DNA of 64,000 nt from J027 sp034437655 (GTDB lineage Bacteria > Chloroflexota > Anaerolineae > Aggregatilineales > J027). Below, piece after piece: positions 43,492 through 55,100 of the stretch (positions within the stretch are counted from its first letter, which is position 1; every line of letters starts with the position of its first letter). Made by a program: the position numbers and the translations under genes. The notes under the pieces were generated by a model. The model did not search any database. It was not told the DNA's origin and saw only the letters and a list, made by a program, of their open reading frames with translations. Location: positions 186,001-250,000 of the forward strand of contig DAOTTU010000041.1 in NCBI GenBank assembly GCA_034437655.1. The letters are read 5' to 3'.

Positions 43492-45810
43492 TTAGGGCCT
43501 GGACTGCGTACTGATCACTTCATCAACGCCATACACATCGCTACGAACCCATAACATATACCGTGCATCAACTACCGGCTTAAAGCGTGTTTCGCGCGTG
43601 TTAAGCCACGGAACCATATCTAACCACGAGAGGTCAGAAAGGCTCCACGCCGTGCCGAGCGCAAAGTCTTGCCCGACATAATCATCGCCCAGTAAATCGT
43701 TGCGGTTTTCGTAAGGGACAAGTACGGCTTGTGTCGTTGTTTCTACTCCTACACCATTGACATAGTGAACGTTCGGAAAATTACGCAACGCCCAGGCAAC
43801 GCTACCATCACTGGGAGCTTGAACCGTGATTTCAATGGCATCTTCAAGCCCGGTCCCGTTGCGCGACATATCCTCAAGCGTTTCAATCAAGCGATCAAGG
43901 TGCGGGCTGGCGGGTTCGGTTTGCCATAGTTCGCGTGGGTCGTCGCCGAAAGTCACGCTGGCTTGCCACCCCAGCCCAATGCCAAACAACATTGCATACA
44001 ACAATACGCCAAACCCAAGTCCGCGCCATGCCGCCCGGCTACCCCAGATGCTCCCAACCAAAAAGTAGGCAATCACGGTCAACAGGAACAAGAATACAGT
44101 AATCATTACCGTCAGCGGGGGCAGGTTCTGGTTACGTACAGCGCGTAGCAAAGTCCAGAACTCTGGCACATCTAACCGTGTATTAAAAGGTACCACGCCG
44201 TCATCTTCCATTGCGGATTGCGGATGGCTCAGTAAGACGAACTGTCCGCGCCCCGTTGTGGCCGGGCCGGGTTCAACACGCACAAAATAGGTCTGACCGG
44301 CTGCGAGCTGTAGATTTTCAATCACAGTGCCCCGCCGACCATCATCATAAGGTGTGGGTGGGTAGACCAGCTCATCTGCATCATTTTCAATACGCAAAAT
44401 GGGGTCAACGGTGTCATCAATACGCCAGAGTTGCAGCGTAATCATCGTCGCTATTTCCGAGCGGATTTCAAAGGTGTTTTCACCAGTAGCTTCGTTGAAG
44501 GTGCCAATTTTCGCGCCTGCATCGGCCGGCACATTCACCGTCATGCGATGGTAGCTAAATGGCTGCGCCTCAGTCAGCAAGGCATCCCCAATGCGCACCG
44601 CATTGATCGCAATTGCCGTTAACAGGGCCGTTGTTGCAAGGGCATGGGCCGCCACACCCCAGCGCGGCACCACCCAATAACCAATCGAGGGATCGCGCAG
44701 CATTCGTTCTACCAGCAGTCCCGTCAAACCAGTCGCCGGGAAGATGATCCACAACGCCGCGTCTGGCCCGGCATTCTGATAGAGTAAGGCCATCACTAGC
44801 CCAAAGACCATCCATCCACCAAGGAAACGGGCAAAGAAGCCATCTTCTGCCAGCGCGAAATAGAGTCCAATCAGCCCCAAAATGAGCAGACCAAGATCAT
44901 AGCGTGCTGCCACCAGCAATGCATATCCAAGCGGCACATCATCCGGGCGCGTCACAAAACCGTCGACCAGTTGATAAATGGTGTTGCCAACGCTCGTCAG
45001 GCCTTCTGGTGCAGCAAAAAACCCGGTTCCAATCACCAGCATCACCCCGCTGGCCGCTATGAGTCCGTCGCGCCACGGCCAGTCTTGCCAGAGGCTATTT
45101 TCGGCAGTGTTAATGCGCTCCGCTTCATCACGGGGCCCCAACACTGTCGCGAAGACCAGCCCAAACGCCATCGCCAGCAAGGTGAGTACCCCGGTCGGCT
45201 CGGTAAGGAAGACCATCGCCACTGCAACCACCGTCGCCGCTATGCCGCTGGAAGGGTTGCGGGTTGCGCGGAAATGGTTAATAAACCAGACCAGCAAAAA
45301 CGCTGCTGCGAGTGTCCAGACGACACCACCCATTGTGCGTGACGCCGCCAGTGCTACCGGAGAAACCGCCAGTAATGCCGACATTGCCAGCGCCGCCGAC
45401 ACGCCCATCTGTTTGCGCCACAGCACCGGCCCGAGGACCATTAACGCCCCGACAACAGCCGTTCCAAGACGCGCCAGTGCCGTATTCGGTTCGATGAGGA
45501 AAAATGCAAGTTGGTTGAAGAATGCCATGAGCGGGGCATCCGCAACAGCACGGGTATCAGCGAGGTCAGGTTGTACACGATGCAAGGCGGCTAATGCTTC
45601 ATGGGCTTCGGCTGCATTGAGTTCAACCGCACCAAGGTTCACAACCCGCACCACCAGCGCGAAAAGGAAAATGACGCTATAGGCGATAAACTCTAAAGAA
45701 ATCAACACCGTAGCACTGCTCCTGACTTCAACAGCATCAGCGGTCGGCGTCGGTGCGGGGTGCGATTGTTGCGGTGGCAAAGAAGCATCCATCGGTCGTT
45801 GGGCCTTCAT
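43492..45810 (-). CDS. GT-C-like membrane protein with PPC-like external domain
   Basis: 772 residues with about eleven membrane helices. Residues 1-35 are Pro-rich and cytoplasmic. The first helix and loop resemble GT39 proteins (FLFALVVRVVNLGAVELNAAEAHEALAALHR), but the acidic DE/DD pair expected in the first outer loop reads NAAEAHEA, so catalysis by the usual mechanism is doubtful. Residues about 440-527 look like a pre-peptidase C-terminal (PPC)-type beta domain (FEIRSEIATMITLQLWRID, LAAGQTYFVRVEPG). Two further helices and a soluble C-terminal region (about 645-772) follow. It starts two bases after the stop of the DUF2298 gene, so the two are co-translated. Confidence 0.75.
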   Translation of the reverse strand: MKAQRPMDASLPPQQSHPAPTPTADAVEVRSSATVLISLEFIAYSVIFLFALVVRVVNLGAVELNAAEAHEALAALHRVQPDLADTRAVADAPLMAFFNQLAFFLIEPNTALARLGTAVVGALMVLGPVLWRKQMGVSAALAMSALLAVSPVALAASRTMGGVVWTLAAAFLLVWFINHFRATRNPSSGIAATVVAVAMVFLTEPTGVLTLLAMAFGLVFATVLGPRDEAERINTAENSLWQDWPWRDGLIAASGVMLVIGTGFFAAPEGLTSVGNTIYQLVDGFVTRPDDVPLGYALLVAARYDLGLLILGLIGLYFALAEDGFFARFLGGWMVFGLVMALLYQNAGPDAALWIIFPATGLTGLLVERMLRDPSIGYWVVPRWGVAAHALATTALLTAIAINAVRIGDALLTEAQPFSYHRMTVNVPADAGAKIGTFNEATGENTFEIRSEIATMITLQLWRIDDTVDPILRIENDADELVYPPTPYDDGRRGTVIENLQLAAGQTYFVRVEPGPATTGRGQFVLLSHPQSAMEDDGVVPFNTRLDVPEFWTLLRAVRNQNLPPLTVMITVFLFLLTVIAYFLVGSIWGSRAAWRGLGFGVLLYAMLFGIGLGWQASVTFGDDPRELWQTEPASPHLDRLIETLEDMSRNGTGLEDAIEITVQAPSDGSVAWALRNFPNVHYVNGVGVETTTQAVLVPYENRNDLLGDDYVGQDFALGTAWSLSDLSWLDMVPWLNTRETRFKPVVDARYMLWVRSDVYGVDEVISTQSRP

Positions 45811-45812
45811 GG

Positions 45813-48800
45813 TTATTCCGGGCTTACACGATACACAGCAGTGTCACCCTGCTGGCAAACGGGATCGTAGAGTTCTTTAAACTTGAATAGCTCGGGCATG
45901 GGCACACCGTTGTTGTCCGCATAAACGTTACGCTCGGCGCGGCCGACAACAATATAGTCGATCCCGTACTGTTCGACAATAGGCTTTCCCTGCGACTCCC
46001 ACAGTTCGGCGTCTAGCTCATAGAGACGATGAATGTCACTGAGGCGTCCACTTGAATAGGCAATCTCGCCGAAAGCCTCACCGCGCCATTGCCCCTGGTG
46101 TCCTTCCCAGCCCAGCAGGGTTGGGATGCCAGTATAGGTAGCAAAACGTCCCAGCGCCGGGTCATAGCCGCCGCCAGAGGCTTCTAGCAACACGGCGTTG
46201 TTGGGGCGTGGCTCTTGCTCAAGCATACAGTCCATTACTGCAAGCTCGTCTTCACCCAATCTCCATGTTGGAATCCCCCCACCACGCCGGTTATGGTCTG
46301 CCCACGCGCCTGTGAGTGTCTCTACACCATCGAGCGTCACAGCGTCTTCTTGCTGGCAGAACTGCCCTTCACAGTCACGTGCAGCGACACGACCCGGGTT
46401 ATAGAGATACTGCTGCGAGAGTGCGAAATAGGGAAACAGTAACCCGGCGAAGACGAGCGCACCCAGCCCCCCGGCATAAAGTACACGTAGGCTATCAGAT
46501 TGAAGGCGAATAGGTCGGTGGGCCGGTTCGTCGGTGCGGCGGGGTAGGCCGGCAAGGATGACGTAAGCTGCGAAGGCTGTCCCAACACTGAGCAATGTCC
46601 ATGATTGATAATACAGCTTAAAGACCGTATTCATACGGCGGTCAAAATTGTCGCGCAAGTAGAGCAAATCCGGCGCAAGCGAGGCGACAATACCGGCCGC
46701 AATGAACAGCAGAGCAATGGCGACCGTCGGGCTCAGGTTATAGATCGTGCGGTCGGGGTCGTCCGAGGCTGGTTGCCGTGGGAAAAGGCGCATTGCAATG
46801 ACACCAAGCATCGCCAACATGACCGCCTGCGTTGGCACGGCCGTCAGACGCCGTTCAACCACGTCGGGCAAATTCGACAATCCGGCATTATTAATGTTCC
46901 CAAACAAGGAGTCACGCGCCACACAGGCCGGGTTTTGCGCTGCCCCGGTGGGGATAACCCCGTCGTCGTCTAGCGGACAACTGAGTTCGATGTAGGCTGT
47001 AGACAACAGTGGCACGGCCAGCATCAGCAACAAGCCAGCCAGCACAATAGCCATTACATTCATATAGTTCACGCGCTTGCGTGCCTGCAACGCTACCATC
47101 ACGATTAGTGGGGCAAGGAGTAGCGCAAACATGCCAAACTGCAAGAAATATTGCGGTGACCGGGTAGGAAAAATGATATTCGGGAAAAATCCGTTGGCCT
47201 GACTTGTGAACGTCAGAATCCACGGGTAATAGGCCACTGCAAAGACAATGCCCAGATAGGCCCCAAAGCGCACCACACCGGACAAATCCGTATCCATTGT
47301 GACCCAGTTCAGCAGCAGCGTCACGGGCACCGTCAACAAAGCCACCAGAATGATTTGTAGGACAAAGTTCAGCAGCGGGAACACGCCCGGGCTGAACGCC
47401 CCCGAGAGCAGAATAAGCGCCAGTAGTCCAATGAACACCGGACCAGCCAGCAACACATTGTTTTCCTGCCGTGTTTGGAGCGTAAACACCGCGCCCAGTT
47501 CACGGAAACCCGTTAATGCCCCCGTGCCATTGCGCAACAATCGGCGCAAGGCTTCAGCCGCCACAACAATCACCAGATAAACTGCATCCCAGGCGTTGAG
47601 GAATATCATACCACCGACGAAAACGCCATAGAGGACAATCTCCCATGGCCGCAGCGGATTGGCTCGCAATGCCAGCGCAGTCGCCAGTCCCAACATCAGC
47701 AGCGTATAGGGCAGGCCCAGCACATGCGGGTGATTGTCCGCCAGCATAAAGCTAAACAGTGGAACTTCTGCGATTGGTTGGGCAATGCCAGCGATGCCGC
47801 CAGACAGGTCTGTGTCACTTACGATACGGCTCTGTCGCCAGGCGTTGAAGCTGAAGGTGCTGCGTTCAGGTGGGTCATCGTCCCAATTGGGGATACCATC
47901 GCCATCACGGTCAGGCAGTGCCAGGTAACCTGTTGGCGGTTGTGAGACGATTTCGCCCGTAGCATAGAGGCGATAGCCAACGAAGTCCCCCCCCTCAGTA
48001 AACTCTTGCGTGAAATAGTCGCCGTGGAAGTCAGTCACTGCCCAGAAGTTGAAATAGTCATCGCTCATCACGGCTCCGGCGACAGGTATATCCGAAGCAT
48101 AACCGCGATAGGGTAACTCAACCAACGCCGTGCCAAGATGCCCCGTCAGCAAAATAAACGTCGCCGCCAGCATCCCCGTGCCGACCCCCGCAAACGGTGA
48201 CCCAACCCGCCAGCGCCCCAGGGGCCCACTGGACCGCACAAGATTATAGCCCACACTCAGCGCCCCGGTGGCCGTCAGCGCAAAGGTCAACGCCCCGGCC
48301 AGATTAAAAGCCAGCGTCGTTGGCACAGTGGTCAAGTCGGCAAGGGACGCAACAATGACATAACCGAAATAGTAATAGCTGATGGCGTACCCGGCCAGCC
48401 ACGGGTCTTTGGGTGGGAAGGTTTCCGAGTTGCGTACCCCGTTAATGAAGGCCAGTTCCATCGGTTTTTCGGTGGAATTCAGTTCAGGGTTGTGGGCGCG
48501 GACGTAGGCCCATCCAACTAGCGCTACGATGAAGACCAGCTCTGTCATGATGATGATGGGATATTCGCGCCGTATCCAGTTACCAACCTCTACCAGTGAA
48601 GGACGTGATTCCCAGTTGAACCATGCCAGCGCACTGACCCCAAGCACCAGCACCCACGCCGTTGTGACTGCACCGGGGGTGTTTTGCAGCAAGCCGATGC
48701 TAGCCAGAAACCAGAATACAAAGCCAACCAGCAACAACCCCGCCAATCGTGCTAATCCATAGCCACGGTCCGCCAGCGTTGGTAGTAAACGATACACCAG

Positions 48801-48977
48801 CGGAAAGACTGCTACACCAGCCAGCGTTGCGCACAGCCACCACAACAGCACAGCGTCGCCTTCAGCGGAAAACCAGTCTGTTGCAAGCTCGATTGGCGAC
48901 ATGGTGAAAACAATACCAGCAAATGCTGCTAATGGAAGGAGCCATAACACCCAGGCCTGTTGCAATAAAACGCGCAT
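45813..48977 (-). CDS. DUF2298 (Chlor_Arch_YYY, TIGR03662-type) giant membrane protein
   Basis: 1054 residues with some 18 membrane segments. The diagnostic block reads FINGVRNSETFPPKDPWLAG near 183-202, followed by YYYFG near 200-210 (family motif YYYxG). Further conserved stretches are PHVLGLPYTLLMLGLA near 435 and MNTVFKLYYQSWTLLSVGTA near 770. The C-terminal ~190 residues are outside the membrane and end near GIDYIVVGRAER. TIGR03662 members occur in Chloroflexi, some Archaea and few others, often near TIGR03663 genes, as here. Function unknown. A sugar or lipid-carrier transferase of GT-C fold is the usual guess. Single copy of the domain, without the N-terminal GT part found in the neighbour. 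Confidence 0.85.
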   Translation of the reverse strand: MRVLLQQAWVLWLLPLAAFAGIVFTMSPIELATDWFSAEGDAVLLWWLCATLAGVAVFPLVYRLLPTLADRGYGLARLAGLLLVGFVFWFLASIGLLQNTPGAVTTAWVLVLGVSALAWFNWESRPSLVEVGNWIRREYPIIIMTELVFIVALVGWAYVRAHNPELNSTEKPMELAFINGVRNSETFPPKDPWLAGYAISYYYFGYVIVASLADLTTVPTTLAFNLAGALTFALTATGALSVGYNLVRSSGPLGRWRVGSPFAGVGTGMLAATFILLTGHLGTALVELPYRGYASDIPVAGAVMSDDYFNFWAVTDFHGDYFTQEFTEGGDFVGYRLYATGEIVSQPPTGYLALPDRDGDGIPNWDDDPPERSTFSFNAWRQSRIVSDTDLSGGIAGIAQPIAEVPLFSFMLADNHPHVLGLPYTLLMLGLATALALRANPLRPWEIVLYGVFVGGMIFLNAWDAVYLVIVVAAEALRRLLRNGTGALTGFRELGAVFTLQTRQENNVLLAGPVFIGLLALILLSGAFSPGVFPLLNFVLQIILVALLTVPVTLLLNWVTMDTDLSGVVRFGAYLGIVFAVAYYPWILTFTSQANGFFPNIIFPTRSPQYFLQFGMFALLLAPLIVMVALQARKRVNYMNVMAIVLAGLLLMLAVPLLSTAYIELSCPLDDDGVIPTGAAQNPACVARDSLFGNINNAGLSNLPDVVERRLTAVPTQAVMLAMLGVIAMRLFPRQPASDDPDRTIYNLSPTVAIALLFIAAGIVASLAPDLLYLRDNFDRRMNTVFKLYYQSWTLLSVGTAFAAYVILAGLPRRTDEPAHRPIRLQSDSLRVLYAGGLGALVFAGLLFPYFALSQQYLYNPGRVAARDCEGQFCQQEDAVTLDGVETLTGAWADHNRRGGGIPTWRLGEDELAVMDCMLEQEPRPNNAVLLEASGGGYDPALGRFATYTGIPTLLGWEGHQGQWRGEAFGEIAYSSGRLSDIHRLYELDAELWESQGKPIVEQYGIDYIVVGRAERNVYADNNGVPMPELFKFKELYDPVCQQGDTAVYRVSPE

Positions 48978-49105
48978 GAAATCCCTTTACTTTGTTCGAC
49001 AACATGTTACTTTGTCATTTGCTAACAACTGCGGACACCCTGTTGGATGTTCCTACGAATCGCGCCCCACGGCATCTTGAAGGAACGTACATTCTACGGG
49101 CTCGA

Positions 49106-52100
49106 TCACCGCGACGCCTGCACGACATTATCAACAGCATCGGTTGCGCCTGGCACCACCCGGTACACAATATCGGTTGAAATCTGGTCCGCTGGGCAAG
49201 TTTCCGCCTCGAAAATGTCGCGGCTGACACAAACGTGATTGCTGTAGGCGACCTCTAGCAGACCCTGTTCAACCATGCGGTCAAACTTAGCCAATCCGGG
49301 TGAAAGACCATGTCGCATGGTACGCTCGGCTTCAATTTCCGAACTCGGCCTGGCAGGCAGAATATCGTTGTATGTGATGCGCTCAAAAGTGCCCACAACA
49401 ATGTATTCAATGTCATAGAACTCAATCAGGTTCATCGCTTCTTGAATATCAGTGGTGTCATAGAGTGCCTTGACGTTGTTAACGCGATTCACAATCAAGC
49501 GATTGAAGTTTTGCAGATTGCGTTGCTGGCTCTGGTGACCGTCCCAGCCGATGACGGTTGGTAGCCCGGTATGAATCGAAATGCGCGACGTCCAGCGGTA
49601 TTGTGTTTGCCAGCCTTCAACAATGTAGGGTGTGCCTTCAACATTATCCTGTAACCAGCGAATCATTTCATAGTCACCCCGCAGGTTAAAGCCCACTGCG
49701 TTTTCACCGCGGCCAGCCATTTCGTTTTCCGTTGAAATGGTACTATAGCCTGCATATTTCATGAATTCCATGCCATCGAGCGTTAATGGGGTCACGTCGG
49801 CGTTAAAGCGGTCTTTCCAGCGGCCCTGCGTCGCGGTGATAGGGAACAGCAGAGCGAGTGTCAGCAAAACGGCCAGCGACATTTGCCAGACGCCGCTAAT
49901 GCTCGGCGACCAACGTTCCAATGAACGCACCAACCATGCCAACGCCACGCCCGACGCGATGCTAAACAACAACCACACCTGCATATAGAACTTAAAGACC
50001 ATATTCTGGCGGCCGTTGTCGCCTGCCAGCGCAAAGACCTCAACCGACATCGTCAGCCCCAGCGCCAGCCCAATGAGAATATACGTCCAGCGAATCGCGT
50101 GGCTTTGATGTGGCAACAGATAAAGCACCGCCGCCCATCCGAACAACGGCAACGCCGAGATAAAGACACGATATTCACCGAACACGCCAAACACCATTGT
50201 CGCGCCTATGAGGGCAACAATAAAGCCGATTACTGTCAGAAACGGCAAACTGAGCCCACGCAGATCAGCCACCGTATGCTCACGCAACCAGCGGGCCGTT
50301 TGCCAGATGAAGAACGAGGTGATAATGAAAATAAACACCCCATGCACCGTCAGGTAGGTCCATTGGGGGGTCTTGTCTAACTCCCATTCGATGACCTCTC
50401 CAAAGGCCGTCGCATAACGGTTCATGTAGGGCCAGATGGCGACCACACTGGCGATGCCAAACACCGCCAGCCGCCCGACCCACTGCATTAGCGCATCGCG
50501 GTCAAAGCGATTGCCAAGCACAACCAAACCGGCCATGTATGCCAGCGCAACGATTACAAGCCCCGCACCACCCCACGATAACGCACTCACCAGCGACAGT
50601 TCTGGTTCAAGGAACTCCTCACACGCAGCCGGAATCAATTCAGGGCGGCTGGTGTCAAGGTTCTGGCAGAACAGCGGTATTTCGCCGCGCTGGAGGTCAC
50701 TTTCATAAGTGCGACTTTCGTACAGATAGCTACCCATGTAGAGCGCCATCCCCAGCGGAACAACAAACAACAATGGCCACAGCTTTGACAGGTTGCGCAC
50801 GTCGAGATAAGAGCGCAACCGCTCAAACAGCGGTGACGGTGGCAAATCACCGCGCAAACGCCCCTGACCAACCCAGGCGGCGAACGTCAACCCGGCCAGG
50901 CTCAACACCATGTAGGTCGGCCAATCCCAGGTATTCGTCGGCCGCAGCAGCCCCGCCGTCGCCCCCAACAATAGCAACGCCAGTAATGCCGGAACTGCAC
51001 CGCGCAACCGTCGCCCCGCCCCCAAAATTTCAGAGGTGAGGATCAGTACTACCAACAATTGCAACGGCATGGACATCATATGCGCGTGCATGTCACCATA
51101 GAGGAACGTGAAATAGGGCATCTCGGTAATGGCATTGTGGCCACGCCCCTCACTTAATTCACCAATAACACGCGAGGGCCCCCAGTACCAGCGATGCGCC
51201 GGCACCGCCATCGTTGTTTCACCAGATGAAACCGATACGAGGCCATCCCACATCGCGTTCAGCCATTCCTCAGTGGCTTCCAGATTGCTAAGTTCCACAT
51301 CCTCACGCATGGCTTCGACTTCAAGTGGGTTAGGTTCACGTCCGTTGACCTGACGATAGTTGTCAATTTCCCGGGCAAGCAACTGTTCCTCATAGGCTGC
51401 TGGCCCTCGCCAACCGCCCACGCTGGAAAGCCCCCGCGTAAACTCGCGCATGGTACCCAGATTCCCGAGTACTACCGCCAGCAGCAATGTTGCGATCCCG
51501 GCAAAGTAGGGATTAGCAATCGGGCCAAAGACTTCACGCCAGTGCGGTTTATGGTCGGTGTTGCTAGCCGCACTCGTCGTGGTGGCTGTCTCATCGTCCT
51601 GCGCGCGTTCAGCATGGCGTTCACGAATCCATTGCACGAGATTGTAAGAGACTGCAAAAGCCCCCATCCCCGTCATACTAAACAGCGTCGGCAAGATGAG
51701 GTTGTAGGCAAATTGCGGCATCATGCCGAGGAGTTTGGTCGGCGCTCCAACGAGGACATAACCCCAGTAGTAGTAATTGATGTAGCCACCCGCATACCAC
51801 GGATCAATCGGTGGGAAGATAGAGCTACGCAACACAGCGTTAAAATAAGCGACGTTCATCGGTTTTTCGCCACCAAAGACATCGTGCCACAGGTCCGGGT
51901 TGCCAAGTCGCACGCCAATAAACGCCAGATAGAGAACCAGTGCCAGCACTTCGACAAAAAGCAGGTGCTTCCAACGGCGTTGCACAAAGGCCAACAACTC
52001 ATGTCGTCGCCACCATGCCAGCGCAGCATTCAGCGCAAAGAACCCGAGCAAAATGAGGAACAACCAGCCCTGCGTCCAGACTTCAAAGCGCAGACTGGCC

Positions 52101-55100
52101 GCCGCCCATGCAACCCAGGCGACAATGAGCCAACCAACCAGTTTCCCTGCTGCAAAGCCACGGTCCGGCAAGCCGGGCAAAATCCAGTGCAACAACGGGA
52201 AGGTAAACCACCCCACGACAACCATCAGCAACCACCACACCGCAACGCCAATCACCTGATTTTGGTTGATGATGCTGCCACGGTTGAACAGGTCTGACCA
52301 TGTGCCGCCGGATTGCTGGATTTCTTCTTCTGGATCAGAAAATTGCAGTGCGTTGGGGCTTGCCGAGGCTGTTGCAGAATCCCATGTCAGGCGATTCACA
52401 GGCAAGGGGTCAGAAGCCCCTACCCAGAAGGGAGCATTGGTTGCGTCTTCGGCGGTACGTAGCGACACGTCCAGCACTTCACGGGCAAGCGCCGGGGAGT
52501 AGTCGCTATTTTTGCGGAAAACAAACACCGCCGGGTGATCGTAGACATGGAAGGCTTCTTCGGCTTCAAACTCTTGTTGCCAACCGAACAGGCCGTCTTT
52601 GTGCGGTAGGCTCTGGTCCACCCATGTAAACGGACCAAATTCGGCATAAGATGTGAAGACCTCCACCAGATCAAAGCCAAGTTCCTCGTTGAACAACGCT
52701 TCATAGTAGTCGTTACTCATTGGCCAGCGCGTTGGGTTGCGGTTGAAAGAGTCGTAGAAACGATTGCTGCCAATGAACAAATAATCGGTATGGTTAAGCA
52801 CTTCTAGCGTCAAATCACGCTTATCTGGTTCATCTGGCCAGTGCATTTGCTGTGTAAAGCCGATGTAGTGCCCGCTGTAGAGATTGACCGCGTTCGAACT
52901 CAGATCGCACATACCCGACGGCAGGTCTTTGCTGAAGAACATATCATTCGGAATTGGGCAAACGGCGTACGGCATCGGGTCATCCCATGCGCCTTCCCAC
53001 GCGACGGCCGACCCCGCAATGCCAAGCATGTCTTCGGCTTCAAGGAAAATGGTGTAGCGCTGTCCGCTTTGCACGGCAAATGGTGTGTCAAGCTGAATCG
53101 TCACGGCAGGGCCGAAGGTCAAATGACCATCCAGTGCAGTGTTGAAATCACCAGTAATACGCCCCGAAACTTCATTCACCTGCCCGGTCATGTTGCCTGG
53201 CTGGTCAGAAAGCGTCACACGAAGCGTTTCCGGGTCAGCGTCGTTGGTCGGGTCACTGATATGGGGGATCACCAGTTCGCTGATGGTTCCGGTCGTGTTC
53301 GCCTCAAAGACGAAATCGAGTACCGTCCCGGCGTCCATGTAGGTGACGTCATCAAAGCCTTCTGGTTGTTCAAGAACGAGCGGTTGCGTGGTTGTGACTT
53401 CATTGTTGACACGATCGGTGTAGAATGCCGTGAAGTGCCCAAACCCTGCCGCCTGTGCGGCATCTTCATCGAGTTGCGCTTGCACCCGTGATACAAAGGT
53501 CACCGGACCGCCTTCCAGCACTTCAACACGCAATGTATAGCCGGTCACAGCAGCCGAGTCTGCGGCGGTGATGATCGGTATCGGAGGGTCAAAGCTGACG
53601 AATTGCTGCGCCCCAAGCCCGTCTGCGCTCAAGTCAATTTCCAACAGTTGCGCACCCAACATGCGCCCACCGCTACTACCGCCATCTGACCACACACTGA
53701 TGCGCAAGCGTTCAATCTCAGGGTCGCGTTGCGGGTCTTGCACAGTATTCAACGAAACTCCGCTGAGGTCTGACGAGAATTGCGGGGACAGGGCAGCGCT
53801 AACCGTTTCGCCCTGCGGCACCGTGCGGATATTGGGAGGCTGCGAACGGAAATTGTATATAGAAAGATTGACCATGCGTTCACGGCCATCATCAGTTTCA
53901 ATCCAGATACCGACATCGCCAGGGACGAATTCCTGTGCATAACGCGCCGCGGCCACTCGCGTGAGTTGGGTCGTGTGGATGTTGCTAAACCCAATACCAT
54001 ACATCACCGTATGCCCAACAACCAGCAGCATTACCAGTCCTGCCGACGCCAACGCCAGACGCCGGTTAAACTGCTGCGGCATTGCTCGCCAACTGCGCCA
54101 CGCCATCGTGGTCAGCTCAGTGAGCCCCCACGCCGCAAAGAGGGTTAACATTCCGTAAATCGGCAGGAAGTAGCGCATGGTCGTGACCCAATTTTGTCCC
54201 AACCAGCCGAAATAGACCGCCACCCACGCCACCGGGATCGCCAACCGCGTCCAGTCTTGCTTACCACGCAACACCCGCACCAGTGCCCACAACGCCGCGC
54301 CCCAGGCGGCCAAACCTAACGGCAAGCCAAGCCCATACAGGCTAATGTTTTGCAGCGGATAGAGCCACGGCGTACGGTTCACCCACTGATAATTGGGTGG
54401 AATGTCAGCATTACCGGAGACGAGGTTCTGCGCCTCAGCAATGTCGTCCAGCCAGCCCGCGTTCAGTTCAAAGGTGATGAGGTTAGGGCCCAGAAAGGCA
54501 TGTGGTTGCAAGAATCGAAAGGCAATAATCGTCGCAACGCCAGCCAATATTAGGGCCGCACTTAATCGGGTGAAGCGCTGATTACGTTCAAGCCGGAAAA
54601 CGCGCCAGTCAACGATCACCAGTGCCCGCAGCAGCAACACCAGGAAGATCAGCCCCACCAGCGGCAGCACATTCACGCGCCCGGCCATCGCTGCACCAAA
54701 GGCCAGTCCGAACCCAACCTCATCGCGGTAGCCGAAATAGGTCGAAACACCGACAAAAGCCGCCAGCCCAACAACACTGACAATCCCCCACAGCGACATC
54801 CCACCAATCACGGCAAAATAGACACCACCCCAGAAGATAAAAAATGGCACACCAATTGCCAGCAGCACATTGGCAACATTACGGAAGCCACCATAGCGCA
54901 ACCCAGAAGCTAACAGCCCCGTCGCCGTGAAAAACAGCAGATACGCGATCAGGTTTTCGATACGGGGCGGGATAAGGGTGAACGTGTCGTCGTAGCCGTA
55001 ATGCGCAAAGGCATCAAACACCCACAATCCAAACGCCGACGCCAGCCACGGAAACAGCCCCGCATAGCCTACAAACTTGTGGTACCCAATCTGCCACAAT

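Noticed and set aside
44978..45682. Plus-strand open frame of 234 codons
   Set aside because: Antisense to the 772-residue membrane protein. Ala/Ser/Thr-rich translation typical of the reverse of GC-rich hydrophobic codons.
51542..52297. Plus-strand open frame of 251 codons
   Set aside because: Antisense to the DUF2298 half of the 2371-residue gene. No recognisable domain or ribosome site.
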